Shown one piece after another: positions 8,952 to 17,169 of a stretch of DNA of 64,000 nt (the first letter of the stretch is position 1; each line of letters starts with the position of its first letter). Made by a program: the position numbers and the translations under genes. The stretch is from Verrucomicrobiota bacterium (lineage in GTDB: Bacteria; Verrucomicrobiota; Kiritimatiellia; CAIQIC01; JAGNIJ01), in assembly GCA_022710725.1 (NCBI GenBank), contig JAKLGK010000003.1, positions 186,001 through 250,000 of the forward strand, read 5' to 3'. A model generated the notes under the pieces. The model worked only from the letters and a program-made list of their open reading frames with translations, ran no database searches and had not been told where the DNA came from.

Positions 8952-9474
8952 CGAACGCCTCCTTCAGCCGCTCCAGCGCGTTGAACATGCGGGACTTCAC
9001 CGTTCCGACAGGGATATCGAGCACGGCGGCGATCTCTTCCTGACGCATCCCCTGGTACACGCCCAGGACCACGACGCCGCGCAGCTTTTCCGGCAGGCGC
9101 GCCAGCGCGGCATGAATATCCAGCCTCAAGGCGGCGCCGGAAGGCCCGGGCGCCTGTTCGGGCTCCGGCTCCGCCGTGATCCGCTCCGCCAAGGATTCCC
9201 GGCGCATCACCTTGCGCAGCAGATCGTGCCAGACGTGACGCGCGACGGTGTAGAGAAACGTCGTGAATTTGGCCGAGGGGCGATATCTGTCCCGGTAGTT
9301 ATACACGCGAATGAACGTCTCCTGAACCGCGTCTTCCGCATCAGTACAAGCGCCCATCCGCCGGAAAAAGTTCAGCAGGGAGCCTTGATACCGGCGCACG
9401 AGACCGGTCATAGCCTCTGGATCGCCGTCCCGCAGGCGGCGCATCAGTTCAAAGTCCTCGGAATCCTCGTGCAT
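8938..9474 (-). CDS. ECF-type RNA polymerase sigma factor
   Basis: A 178-residue protein with the two core sigma regions: region 2 with DAEDAVQETFIRVY (about 46-59) and region 4 with LPEKLRGVVVLGVYQGMRQEEIAAVL leading into GTVKSRMFNAL (about 150-160). This is standard for extracytoplasmic-function sigma factors. The gene overlaps the anti-sigma gene downstream, and the TonB receptor gene starts 131 bases away in the divergent direction, making that receptor a plausible regulatory target. I could not find a clear ECF promoter pair in the 9475-9605 gap. Confidence 0.93.
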   Translation of the reverse strand: MHEDSEDFELMRRLRDGDPEAMTGLVRRYQGSLLNFFRRMGACTDAEDAVQETFIRVYNYRDRYRPSAKFTTFLYTVARHVWHDLLRKVMRRESLAERITAEPEPEQAPGPSGAALRLDIHAALARLPEKLRGVVVLGVYQGMRQEEIAAVLDIPVGTVKSRMFNALERLKEAFDEER

Positions 9475-9605
9475 GGCATGGAGTTGCTACGCGTGAAGAT
9501 TCACATAGGTTGACCGTCCTAAGCAAGTTCGGCACCGTCAAATCAGAATATTTTCCCGTGAACTATTTCCCGGGCCCGGTCGCTTAATCAGAAAAAGGAG
9601 GAACT

Positions 9606-11729
9606 GTGTCCATGCGAACAACGGGCCGATGGATTATGGCCGGATTTCTGGCGTGGAGCCTTGTGCCAGGTGTGGCGCCCGCCGCGGAGGAAGCCGTGCT
9701 ACCCGAGGTGGTCGTGACGGCGTCGCGTACGCCGCGCGATCCGCAGGCGGAGGCCGCGACGGTGTACGGGTTGAACACGCAGGAACAGACCACCCGGCAG
9801 GGACTGCGGACGACGCCGGACCTGCTGAAGGGCCTCCCGTCGGCCATGATCCAGAAGACCTCCACCGGCCAGGGCTCGCCGTTCCTGCGTGGCTTTACCG
9901 GGTTCCGGACGCTCTGCCTTATCGAGGGCATCCGGCTGAACAATTCCGTGTTCCGCGACGGACCCAACCAGTACTGGAACACGGTCGACCCCCTGTCCAT
10001 CGCCCGCAGCGAAGTGGTCATGGGGCCCGGTTCGGTGATGTACGGCAGCGACGCGGTCGGCGGCACAATGAATGCCCTGACCCTCGCCCCTCCGGAGTAC
10101 GATGGCCAGGCCGTCTGGAACGGCCGGGCGCTGTACCGCGGCGCGACGGCGGAAGAATCGAACCTTGGCCGGTTGCAGGTCGGCGGCCGGCCCAGCGAGC
10201 ACCTGGGCTTTGTCGGGGGCGTTACCCTCAAGGATTTCGGCGACCTGCGCGGCGGCTCGGACGTGGGGAAACAGGAGCACACGGGCTACCAGGAACAGGA
10301 TTATGACGGGCGCGTGGACTACTACGTTAACGAAGATGCCCGCTTTACCCTCGGCCACCAGACCGTGCGCCAGGACGATGCCTGGCGCACGCACCGGACC
10401 GTGTACGGGCTCGACTGGGAAGGCCTGACCCCCGGCGACGACAAGGTGCACAGCTACGACCAGGACCGCGACCTCACCTACCTCCGGTACGGCTCCGAAA
10501 ACATGGCCGGATTCGTGGACCGGATGGAAGTCATCCTCTCGCGCCACGCCCAGGGGGAGGATCTCTACCGTGTCAGGAAGGACGACACGAGCGATACGCA
10601 GGGCTTCGACGTGGTCACCTGGGGCGCGGCCGTCCAGCTCGAGTCCGACACGGACGCCGGCCAGTGGGTGTACGGGGCCGAATACTACCGCGACCTCGTG
10701 GATTCCTACGCGCGGAAGTACAAGGCGGACGGCTCGCTCAACAAGGTCGAGATCCAGGGCCCCGTGGCCGACGACGCCACCTACGATTCCGTCGGCGTCT
10801 ACGTACAGGACACCCTGCCGCTCTTCGACGGGCGGGCGGAACTGACGCCCGGCGCGCGCTATAGCTACGCGAAGGCCGATGCCGACCGGGTCAAGGATCC
10901 GGACACCGGCGACGCGATGGCCATCGAGGACGACTGGGACACCGTGGTCGGCTCGCTCCGCCTGCTGGTGCCCCTGGCGGAGGACCGCCGCCACGTGGTC
11001 TTCGCGGGCGTGGCGCAGGGTTACCGCGCGCCCAATCTCTCCGATCTCACCCGGTTCGACATCGCGCGGAGCGGCGAGTTGGAGACGCCCGCGCCGGACC
11101 TGGAGCCCGAGCGCTACCTGGCCAACGAGATCGGCTTCAAGTCGCGCCTCGAAAAACTGGCGCTGCAGGGCAGCTACTACTACACCGTGATCGACGACAT
11201 GATCATCCGGACGCCGACCGGCGAGACCATCGACGATGCCGCCGAGGTCACGAAGAAGAACTCGGGCGACGGCTACGTCCAGGGCTTGGAGCTGTCGGCG
11301 CGTTACGCGTTCACCGCGGAGTGGTCCGCGTGGGCGGCAGGCTCGCTGATGGACGGGCGGCTGGACACCTATCCCTCCTCCGACGCCGAGAAGGACCGCG
11401 ACTACGTCAGCCGGCTCATGCCGCCCACGGCCCAGGTCGGCTTGCGCTGGGAGGCGGAAGGCGGAAAGTGGTGGAGCGAGGCCCTCGTGGATTTGGCCGA
11501 CGACGCGGACAAGCTGTCCGCGGACGACAAGCGCGACAAGCAGCGCATCCCGCCGGACGGCACGCCGGGCTACATCGTGTGCACGTTGCGCGCCGGCACG
11601 CGGGTGGCGGACCGGCTGGACCTGGCCGTGGCGCTGGAGAATCTCTTCGACGAGGACTACCGGATTCACGGCTCCGGCGTGAACGAGCCCGGGCGCAGCT
11701 TCGTCCTGACCGCGGCGCTGGATCTCTAA
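9606..11729 (+). CDS. TonB-dependent outer-membrane receptor
   Basis: The protein imports a scarce ligand (siderophore, metal complex or vitamin) across the outer membrane using TonB energy. A signal peptide (hydrophobic core about 9-26) is followed by the TonB-box-like LPEVVVTASR, then the plug domain with RGFTGFRTLCLIEGIRLNN and the VVMGPGSVMYGSDAVGG segment, and a barrel of about 540 residues with NLFDEDYRIHGSG near the end. AAGGAGG at 9595-9601 can serve either the GTG at 9606 or the ATG at 9612. The divergent ECF sigma/anti-sigma pair suggests regulated expression, but there is no N-terminal signalling extension of the FecA type. The substrate cannot be told. Confidence 0.92.
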   Translation: MSMRTTGRWIMAGFLAWSLVPGVAPAAEEAVLPEVVVTASRTPRDPQAEAATVYGLNTQEQTTRQGLRTTPDLLKGLPSAMIQKTSTGQGSPFLRGFTGFRTLCLIEGIRLNNSVFRDGPNQYWNTVDPLSIARSEVVMGPGSVMYGSDAVGGTMNALTLAPPEYDGQAVWNGRALYRGATAEESNLGRLQVGGRPSEHLGFVGGVTLKDFGDLRGGSDVGKQEHTGYQEQDYDGRVDYYVNEDARFTLGHQTVRQDDAWRTHRTVYGLDWEGLTPGDDKVHSYDQDRDLTYLRYGSENMAGFVDRMEVILSRHAQGEDLYRVRKDDTSDTQGFDVVTWGAAVQLESDTDAGQWVYGAEYYRDLVDSYARKYKADGSLNKVEIQGPVADDATYDSVGVYVQDTLPLFDGRAELTPGARYSYAKADADRVKDPDTGDAMAIEDDWDTVVGSLRLLVPLAEDRRHVVFAGVAQGYRAPNLSDLTRFDIARSGELETPAPDLEPERYLANEIGFKSRLEKLALQGSYYYTVIDDMIIRTPTGETIDDAAEVTKKNSGDGYVQGLELSARYAFTAEWSAWAAGSLMDGRLDTYPSSDAEKDRDYVSRLMPPTAQVGLRWEAEGGKWWSEALVDLADDADKLSADDKRDKQRIPPDGTPGYIVCTLRAGTRVADRLDLAVALENLFDEDYRIHGSGVNEPGRSFVLTAALDL

Positions 11730-11795
11730 CCGCGATACGGGGGAGGCGCCGGTCTCCGGCCTTCCCTTTACGCGGGGATGGAGTAGTGTGAGCCT

Positions 11796-12416
11796 GTGAA
11801 CCTGGCGGAATTCATAGGCTACGCCGGCTCGGTGATCATCCTGATCTCCCTGCTGATGCGGTCGCTGGTCAAGCTGCGCTGGATCAACCTGGCCGGCTCG
11901 GTCCTGTTTTCCCTGTACGGACTGATGATCCGCGCCTGGCCGGTCTTCGGGATCAACGCGGTGATCGTGGGCATCGACGCGTGGTTCCTCTGGCAGATGA
12001 GCCGGTTGCGGGATTACTTCGATCTGGCGCCGCTGTCGGAGATCGGGGCCGATTACTTCCGGAAATTCTTCCTGTATCACGAGAACGACATCCAGGCGTT
12101 TTTCCCGGCCACGCCCTTTGAATCGCTGGCGCGCGCGGAGACCTACCTGTTGTTCCGGAACATGCTCCCGGTCGGCTTTTTCAGCATGGAGCTGGAAGGC
12201 GAGGAGGCCCGGGTGGTGGCCGATTACGTCGTGCCGGAATACCGCGACTTCAAGACCGGCGATTTCGTGTACGGGGTCAAGCGGATGTACTTCAAGGAAA
12301 AAGGCCTCAAGCGTTTTGCCGCCGTCAGCGGCAACGCCGTCCACCAGAAATACCTGCTCCGGAACGGATTCAAGCCCGACGCCACCCGGCCGGACCTGTT
12401 CGTAAAAATGCTCTGA
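11796..12416 (+). CDS. YgjV-like membrane protein with a C-terminal acetyltransferase-like domain
   Basis: The first 70 residues hold three short membrane segments with GYAGSVIILISLLMRS and NLAGSVLFSLYG, resembling the YgjV/SWEET-like half-transporter fold. The remaining 130 residues are soluble and end with KYLLRNGF, a spacing seen in GNAT-type acetyltransferases, but the acetyl-CoA loop is not clear. It uses a GTG start; TAGTGT lies 6 bases upstream, with no Shine-Dalgarno. I assign no specific function. Confidence 0.6.
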   Translation: MNLAEFIGYAGSVIILISLLMRSLVKLRWINLAGSVLFSLYGLMIRAWPVFGINAVIVGIDAWFLWQMSRLRDYFDLAPLSEIGADYFRKFFLYHENDIQAFFPATPFESLARAETYLLFRNMLPVGFFSMELEGEEARVVADYVVPEYRDFKTGDFVYGVKRMYFKEKGLKRFAAVSGNAVHQKYLLRNGFKPDATRPDLFVKML

Positions 12417-12432
12417 TGCGGAATTTTATCTG

Positions 12433-12468
12433 TAACAAAAACATTCACACGTGTGAATGCTTTTGTTA
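12433..12468. terminator. 36-bp palindrome, probable bidirectional terminator
   Basis: A self-complementary stretch of 18-base arms with a single mismatched pair. The core CATTCACACGTGTGAATG (12442-12459) is perfect and is flanked by an A-run on the left and a T-run on the right, the usual look of a terminator that works both ways. It begins 17 bases after the preceding stop and 52 bases before coaX. An operator role is possible. Confidence 0.5.
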
Positions 12469-12519
12469 TGCCCATCTTTTGTATTTCAGCCCGGGGTTGG
12501 GTCTGGTTAACTCCGTCCG

Positions 12520-13287
12520 GTGAAAACGGCGATCCTTGTCATAGACATCGGCAACACGAGCACCACGCTGGGCGTGTACCGGGGCGGCCGGGTCATCCGG
12601 ATGGATCGAGTGCCAACCGCCGATCGGGCGGCGGCCGGCCTGGAACGCCGCCTGAAGCGCCTGGCGGGATCCCGCGCGCCGGAGGGGGTGGGGGTGGCTT
12701 CCGTTGTGCCGGCGGCCGTGGGGGCCTGGCGCAAGGCCGCCAGACGGTTGTGGCCGGCGGCCGGGTGGCTGGAGGTCGGTCATCGGCTGGAACTCGGCGT
12801 GGGCATCGATTACCCGCGCCCGGCGACCATCGGGGCGGATCGCCTGTGCAACGCGTGCGCCGCCGTGGAGCGGTACGGAGCGCCGGTCATTGTCGTGGAT
12901 TTCGGGACGGCGGTCACCTTCGACGTGGTGTCCCCCGAGCGGAAATACATCGGCGGGATCATCGCGCCGGGCCTGCCTTTGATGTTCAGTTACCTCGCGG
13001 AAAAGACCGCCCTGCTGCCGCGCATTGAATGGGGCAGGGGCGTTCATCCGGTCGGCCGCAGCACGGTGGAGGCCATGCGCCTCGGCGCCATCTGGGGCTA
13101 TCGCGGCCTGGTTCGAGAGATTAAACGGGAATTGGCGGCCGGATTCGGGTGGAAGAATGTAACCTATTGTGCAACAGGCGGATATGCCGCGCGCATCATG
13201 CGCGGAACAGGGCTGGCCATGAGGATTGACAGGGATTTGACCTTGTTTGGAATCGGCCGCATTTATGAACTGAACCAGGTGAAATGA
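12520..13287 (+). CDS. coaX: Type III pantothenate kinase
   Basis: CoaX phosphorylates pantothenate in the first step of coenzyme A synthesis. The 255-residue protein has the family's phosphate motif DIGNTST (Asp at residue 9), the GADRLCNA pantothenate-binding segment near 107, DFGTAVTFD near 127 and GGIIAPGL. It starts with GTG; no Shine-Dalgarno is seen, and a weak TTAACT hexamer ends 7 bases upstream. Its TGA overlaps the ATG of trpA (ATGA), so the two are translationally coupled. Confidence 0.93.
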   Translation: MKTAILVIDIGNTSTTLGVYRGGRVIRMDRVPTADRAAAGLERRLKRLAGSRAPEGVGVASVVPAAVGAWRKAARRLWPAAGWLEVGHRLELGVGIDYPRPATIGADRLCNACAAVERYGAPVIVVDFGTAVTFDVVSPERKYIGGIIAPGLPLMFSYLAEKTALLPRIEWGRGVHPVGRSTVEAMRLGAIWGYRGLVREIKRELAAGFGWKNVTYCATGGYAARIMRGTGLAMRIDRDLTLFGIGRIYELNQVK

Positions 13288-14087
13288 AAACGCGAATCGA
13301 CCAGTGTTTGGAACGGTTGAGGAAGACACGCCGCAAGGCCTTCATTGCCTATATCACGGCGGGCGATCCCGGCATGGCGGAAACGGTGGACTCGGTCGTC
13401 CAACTGGCCGGGGCCGGGGCGGATATCGTGGAACTCGGCGTGCCGTTCTCCGATCCGCTGGCCGACGGGCGGGTGAACCAGGACGCCGCGACGCGGGCGC
13501 TGGCGGCTGGCGCGACCTGGGGCCGCCTTCTGAAATGCATCGAGCAAATCCGTCGGAAGAGTCCAATTCCCCTGATCCTGTACAGCTACCTGAATCCGCT
13601 CATTTCGCGTGGCTTCGAAAAGACGGCCCGCCAGGCGACCGCGGCCGGAGCGGACGGCTTCCTGATCGTGGACTTGCCCGCGGAGGAAATGGAGCCGTAC
13701 TCGCGCATCCTCGGCCGGGTCGGCCTGAACAATATCTGCCTGGTGACCCCGACGAGCCCGTCGGCCCGCATCCGGAAGATCGCGGGGTTGGCCTCCGGTT
13801 TCGTCTACTGCGTCTCTCGCGAGGGGGTGACGGGGATGCAGAAGCAGTTGGCGTCCTCGGCCCTCGGGCTGATCCGGCGGACGCGGCGCTGGACGCGACT
13901 GCCTATCGCGCTGGGATTCGGCATCTCGACGCCGGAACAGGCCCGGGCGGCCGCGCGCGAGGCGGACGTCGTGGTCGTGGGCAGCGCGATCGTGAACCGT
14001 TTCGCCGCCGCGCCGAAAACGGCGGCGGGCCGGAAAGCGGCCGCCCAGTGGACCGCGCGCCTGGTCCGGGCCGTCAAGGAGGTTTGA
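13284..14087 (+). CDS. trpA: Tryptophan synthase alpha chain
   Basis: TrpA cleaves indole-3-glycerol phosphate to indole and glyceraldehyde 3-phosphate. The catalytic glutamate is in VELGVPFSDPLADG, where the second catalytic aspartate is also present, and the phosphate-binding GFGIS and VVGSAIV segments are intact. Two positions after ADG read RVNQ, where most family members have P-x-I-Q, so loop 2 is slightly unusual. No trpB or other trp gene is adjacent; instead it sits between coaX and manC. The start overlaps the coaX stop, and manC begins right after its stop. Confidence 0.92.
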   Translation: MKTRIDQCLERLRKTRRKAFIAYITAGDPGMAETVDSVVQLAGAGADIVELGVPFSDPLADGRVNQDAATRALAAGATWGRLLKCIEQIRRKSPIPLILYSYLNPLISRGFEKTARQATAAGADGFLIVDLPAEEMEPYSRILGRVGLNNICLVTPTSPSARIRKIAGLASGFVYCVSREGVTGMQKQLASSALGLIRRTRRWTRLPIALGFGISTPEQARAAAREADVVVVGSAIVNRFAAAPKTAAGRKAAAQWTARLVRAVKEV

Positions 14088-15170
14088 ATGAAGGATCATT
14101 ACTATGCCGTCATCCTGGCCGGCGGCCGCGGCGAGCGCTTCTGGCCGTTGAGCACCGAGAAGAGGCCCAAGCAGTTCATCGCGCTGGCCGGGGACCGGAC
14201 GCTGCTGGCCCAGGCCGTGGAACGGCTCGAGGGATTGATCCCGCCGGAACGCATCCTGGTGATCACGAACAAGGACCTGGTGGGCGCGGCGCGGGAAGCC
14301 TGCCCGGTGCTGCCGGCCGAGAACATCATCGGCGAACCCGCAGGCCGTGACACGGCGGCCGCGGTCGCCGTCGGCGCGGCGCTGGTCCAGGCCCGGAACC
14401 CGATGGGCATTTTCTGCGTGCTGACGGCGGACCACGTCATCGGCGACCTGGACATCTTCCGCCGGACGCTGGCGGCGGCCCTTGCGCGCGCGGAGTCGGA
14501 AGAGGTCCTGCTGACCATCGGCATCCAGCCGGCGGGCCCGAGCACGGCCTACGGCTACATCGAGGCGGGCGAGGCCGCGGGCGAGAGCGGCGGGGTCGGC
14601 TTCCTGGGCGCCCGCCGTTTCGTCGAAAAGCCCGACTTGGAGACCGCGACCCGCTACTGCGCCTCCGGGCAATTCTACTGGAATTCCGGGATGTTCATCT
14701 GGTCGGCGGACGTCCTCGAGCGCGCGTTCCGGAAGCACCGGCCGGTCCTCGCGGAACTGATGACGCGCATCCGGAAGGCGGCGGGATCGGGGCTGGCCGC
14801 GGCCATGGAAAGGGAGTACGAGGGCCTGGATCGCATCTCCATCGACTACGCGCTGATGGAGAAGGCCGGCAACATCCTGATGGCGCGCGGCCGCTTCGCC
14901 TGGGACGACGTCGGGTCCTGGACGGCGGTGGCGGCCTACCTGAAACGGGACGGCGCCGACAACGCGGTCCGCGGCCAGATGGAGGCCGTGGACGCGCGCG
15001 ACAACGTGGTGGTGTCGGACGACCGCCTGACGGCGCTGGTCGGCGTGCGCGACCTGATCGTGGTCCAGGCCGACGGCGTGACGCTGGTCTGCTCCAAGGA
15101 CCGCGCCCAGGATGTAAAGAAACTCGTGGCCCAGATGAAGCAGTCCGGCCGCTTCTCCAAGGTGCTCTGA
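14088..15170 (+). CDS. manC: Mannose-1-phosphate guanylyltransferase
   Basis: This enzyme makes GDP-mannose from GTP and mannose 1-phosphate for envelope polysaccharides. The nucleotide-binding signature LAGGRGERFWPLS lies at residues 11-23, followed by KRPKQF; further marks are TADHVIGD, the AYGYIE segment, RFVEKPD and NSGMFIW. At 360 residues it is the short form, without the phosphomannose-isomerase domain. The start codon follows the trpA stop directly and a GGAGG-like stretch (AGGAGG) lies within the end of trpA, so it is part of the same operon. Confidence 0.93.
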   Translation: MKDHYYAVILAGGRGERFWPLSTEKRPKQFIALAGDRTLLAQAVERLEGLIPPERILVITNKDLVGAAREACPVLPAENIIGEPAGRDTAAAVAVGAALVQARNPMGIFCVLTADHVIGDLDIFRRTLAAALARAESEEVLLTIGIQPAGPSTAYGYIEAGEAAGESGGVGFLGARRFVEKPDLETATRYCASGQFYWNSGMFIWSADVLERAFRKHRPVLAELMTRIRKAAGSGLAAAMEREYEGLDRISIDYALMEKAGNILMARGRFAWDDVGSWTAVAAYLKRDGADNAVRGQMEAVDARDNVVVSDDRLTALVGVRDLIVVQADGVTLVCSKDRAQDVKKLVAQMKQSGRFSKVL

Positions 15171-15172
15171 CC

Positions 15173-15601
15173 ATGCCCCGCGTGCTCGGCCTGGACCACG
15201 GCGACAAGCGAATCGGCGTCGCGTTGAGCGACCCCATGGAGATGATCGCCTCGCCGGTGGCCATCCTGGACGCGGGGCAGGGCGGCGGTTTGCCGGAGAT
15301 CGAACGAATCTGCCGCGAAAAGGAGATCGGGAGAATCGTCGTGGGCCTGCCGTTGAACATGGATGGCACGGCGGGACCGCAGGCGGAGAAGGTGCAGGCC
15401 TTCGTACAGCAGCTCCAGGCCCGGCTGCCGGCCATCCCCGTGACCACCTGGGACGAGCGGCTGACGAGCCGGGCGGGCGAGCGCGTGCTGATCGAGGCCG
15501 GGGCGTCGCGGAAACGCCGCCGGGAAGTTCTGGACAAGATGGCCGCGCAGATCATGCTGCAGGGGTACCTGGATGCACACGGGCCTGCCGAATCCTCTTG
15601 A
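15173..15601 (+). CDS. ruvX: YqgF/RuvX family RNase H-fold nuclease
   Basis: A 142-residue protein starting with VLGLDHGDKRIGVALSD, the first catalytic strand of the YqgF family, and carrying IVVGLPLNMDG and a DERLTS motif near residue 95. The family acts in pre-16S rRNA 5'-end maturation and was earlier proposed as a Holliday-junction resolvase. It starts 2 bases after the manC stop, in the same operon. Confidence 0.9.
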   Translation: MPRVLGLDHGDKRIGVALSDPMEMIASPVAILDAGQGGGLPEIERICREKEIGRIVVGLPLNMDGTAGPQAEKVQAFVQQLQARLPAIPVTTWDERLTSRAGERVLIEAGASRKRRREVLDKMAAQIMLQGYLDAHGPAESS

Positions 15602-15667
15602 ACGGCGTCGCAGCGCTCCGCCCTCCATCCCGTTTCCGAAATGGAGGAGCGAGCTCCCGCGAGCCCG

Positions 15668-16441
15668 ATGGCGATGAAAGACCATCTCCAGCGCTACAAA
15701 ATCCTCCTCGGCTATGACGGCTCCGCCTGCTGGGGCTGGCAGGCCCAGCCGGCGCACCGCACCGTGCAGGGCGAACTGGAGCGCGTGCTGAAGGAACTCA
15801 CAGGCGAGACGCAGCGGATTCAGTGCAGCGGGCGCACGGACCGGGGCGTACATGCCCGCGAGCAGGTGGCGCACTTCGACCTGGCGAAGCCGGTCGTCCT
15901 CCGGAAACTGCTGCTCGGATTCAACGCGCTGCTGCAGGAGGATATCCGCGTCTTCTCCATCCGGAAAGCCCGGCCGGAATTCCACGCGCGGTACGACGCC
16001 GCGGGGAAGGAGTACCGCTACTTCATCTGGAACGGCCCGGTCATGCCGCCCTGGCTGCGCCATTACCGGACGCTGGTCCGGGCGCCGCTGGATGTCCGGG
16101 CCATGGCCCAGGCCGCCATGCGGCTGGTCGGCCGGCACGATTTCTCCGCCTTCTCGGCCAACCCGAACCGGGAGATCGACGGCGCGGTGCGGCACCTGCG
16201 GGCGCTGTCGGTGCGGCGGCGCGGCCGGGAGATCACGGTCACGGCGCGCGGCGACGGCTTTCTCTACAAGATGGTCCGGAGCCTGGCGGGCTTCCTGATC
16301 CGCGTCGGGGCGGGGGAACTGCCGCCGGAGGCCGCCCGGGTCATCCTGGATTCGAAGAGCCGCACCGCCCGGGTGCCGACGGCGCCGCCGCAAGGCCTGT
16401 TTCTGTGGAAAGTCGCTTATTCGAAAAAGGGTGCTTCTTGA
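15668..16441 (+). CDS. truA: tRNA pseudouridine(38-40) synthase
   Basis: TruA isomerises uridines 38-40 in the anticodon arm of tRNAs. The catalytic aspartate is in CSGRTDRGVHA (Asp about residue 58); further family marks are LGYDGSACWGWQ near the start, FHARYDAAGKEYRY and the FLYKMVRSLAGFL block. Possible starts are ATG at 15641, 15668 or 15674; the conserved part begins at about residue 9 of the 15668 form, so one of the later two is preferred. No good ribosome-binding site is visible. An imperfect inverted repeat (CGCTCC...CTCCAT with ATGGAGGAGCG) lies just upstream at 15615-15651. Confidence 0.9.
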   Translation: MAMKDHLQRYKILLGYDGSACWGWQAQPAHRTVQGELERVLKELTGETQRIQCSGRTDRGVHAREQVAHFDLAKPVVLRKLLLGFNALLQEDIRVFSIRKARPEFHARYDAAGKEYRYFIWNGPVMPPWLRHYRTLVRAPLDVRAMAQAAMRLVGRHDFSAFSANPNREIDGAVRHLRALSVRRRGREITVTARGDGFLYKMVRSLAGFLIRVGAGELPPEAARVILDSKSRTARVPTAPPQGLFLWKVAYSKKGAS

Positions 16442-16488
16442 CCCCGCCGCGGGCTTCCGCTAGCTTGTGACGACTCGTTCCGTGCAGG

Positions 16489-17166
16489 ATGAACACGCGC
16501 TCCATAAGGATTCTGCCTTCGCTGCTGGCGGCCGACATGGGCCGGCTGGCGGAGGCCTGCCGCCTGGCCGAATCCGCCGGGGCGGACGGCCTGCACGTGG
16601 ACATCATGGACAGCCATTTCGTCCCGAACTTGAGCATGGGCCCGGATGTCGTGCGCGCCGCCCGCCGGGTGACGAAACTGCCGTTGAGCGTCCATCTGAT
16701 GATGAGCCGGCCGGACGGGCTGGCCGACGCCTTCCTGGACGCCGGCGCGAACACGCTGCTGATCCACGTGGAGGCCCGATGCGACCCGGCCGCGCTGCTG
16801 GGCCGCATCCGGGAACGGGGCGCCCGCGCGGGCCTGACGCTCAATCCCGAAACGCCGGCCGAGGCCGCCCTGCCGTACCGGGAGCGGGCGGACGAGATCC
16901 TCTGCATGACCGTGCACCCCGGATTCGGCGGGCAGTCGTTCCTGGAAGAGGTGCTGCCGAAAATCCGGGGCCTGCGCGAGGCGCTGCCGGGCATGGCCCT
17001 CTCGGTGGACGGCGGCCTGAACGACGAAACCACCGCCCGCTGCGCCGAGGCCGGCGCGGACATCTTTCTCGTGGGCAGTTCGCTTTTCACGGCCGACGGC
17101 GACATGGCGGCGCGGATTCGTTCCATGCGGGCGGCCATCCAAAAGTCCCTGGCGGGTCGGGGCTGA
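16489..17166 (+). CDS. rpe: Ribulose-phosphate 3-epimerase
   Basis: Rpe interconverts ribulose 5-phosphate and xylulose 5-phosphate in the pentose phosphate pathway. The 225-residue TIM barrel shows ILPSLLAADM, HVDIMDSHFVPN, SVHLMMSRP, the MTVHPGFGGQSF loop, SVDGGL and the closing GSSLFTADGD, all expected of the family. GCAGG precedes the ATG closely. It is followed 3 bases later by lepA, so rpe, lepA and lepB probably form one unit. Confidence 0.94.
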   Translation: MNTRSIRILPSLLAADMGRLAEACRLAESAGADGLHVDIMDSHFVPNLSMGPDVVRAARRVTKLPLSVHLMMSRPDGLADAFLDAGANTLLIHVEARCDPAALLGRIRERGARAGLTLNPETPAEAALPYRERADEILCMTVHPGFGGQSFLEEVLPKIRGLREALPGMALSVDGGLNDETTARCAEAGADIFLVGSSLFTADGDMAARIRSMRAAIQKSLAGRG

Positions 17167-17169
17167 TCC

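Noticed and set aside
9699..12344. An 881-codon frame on the minus strand over the TonB receptor.
   Set aside because: High-GC antisense shadow; the plus-strand receptor and YgjV-like protein have clear family features.
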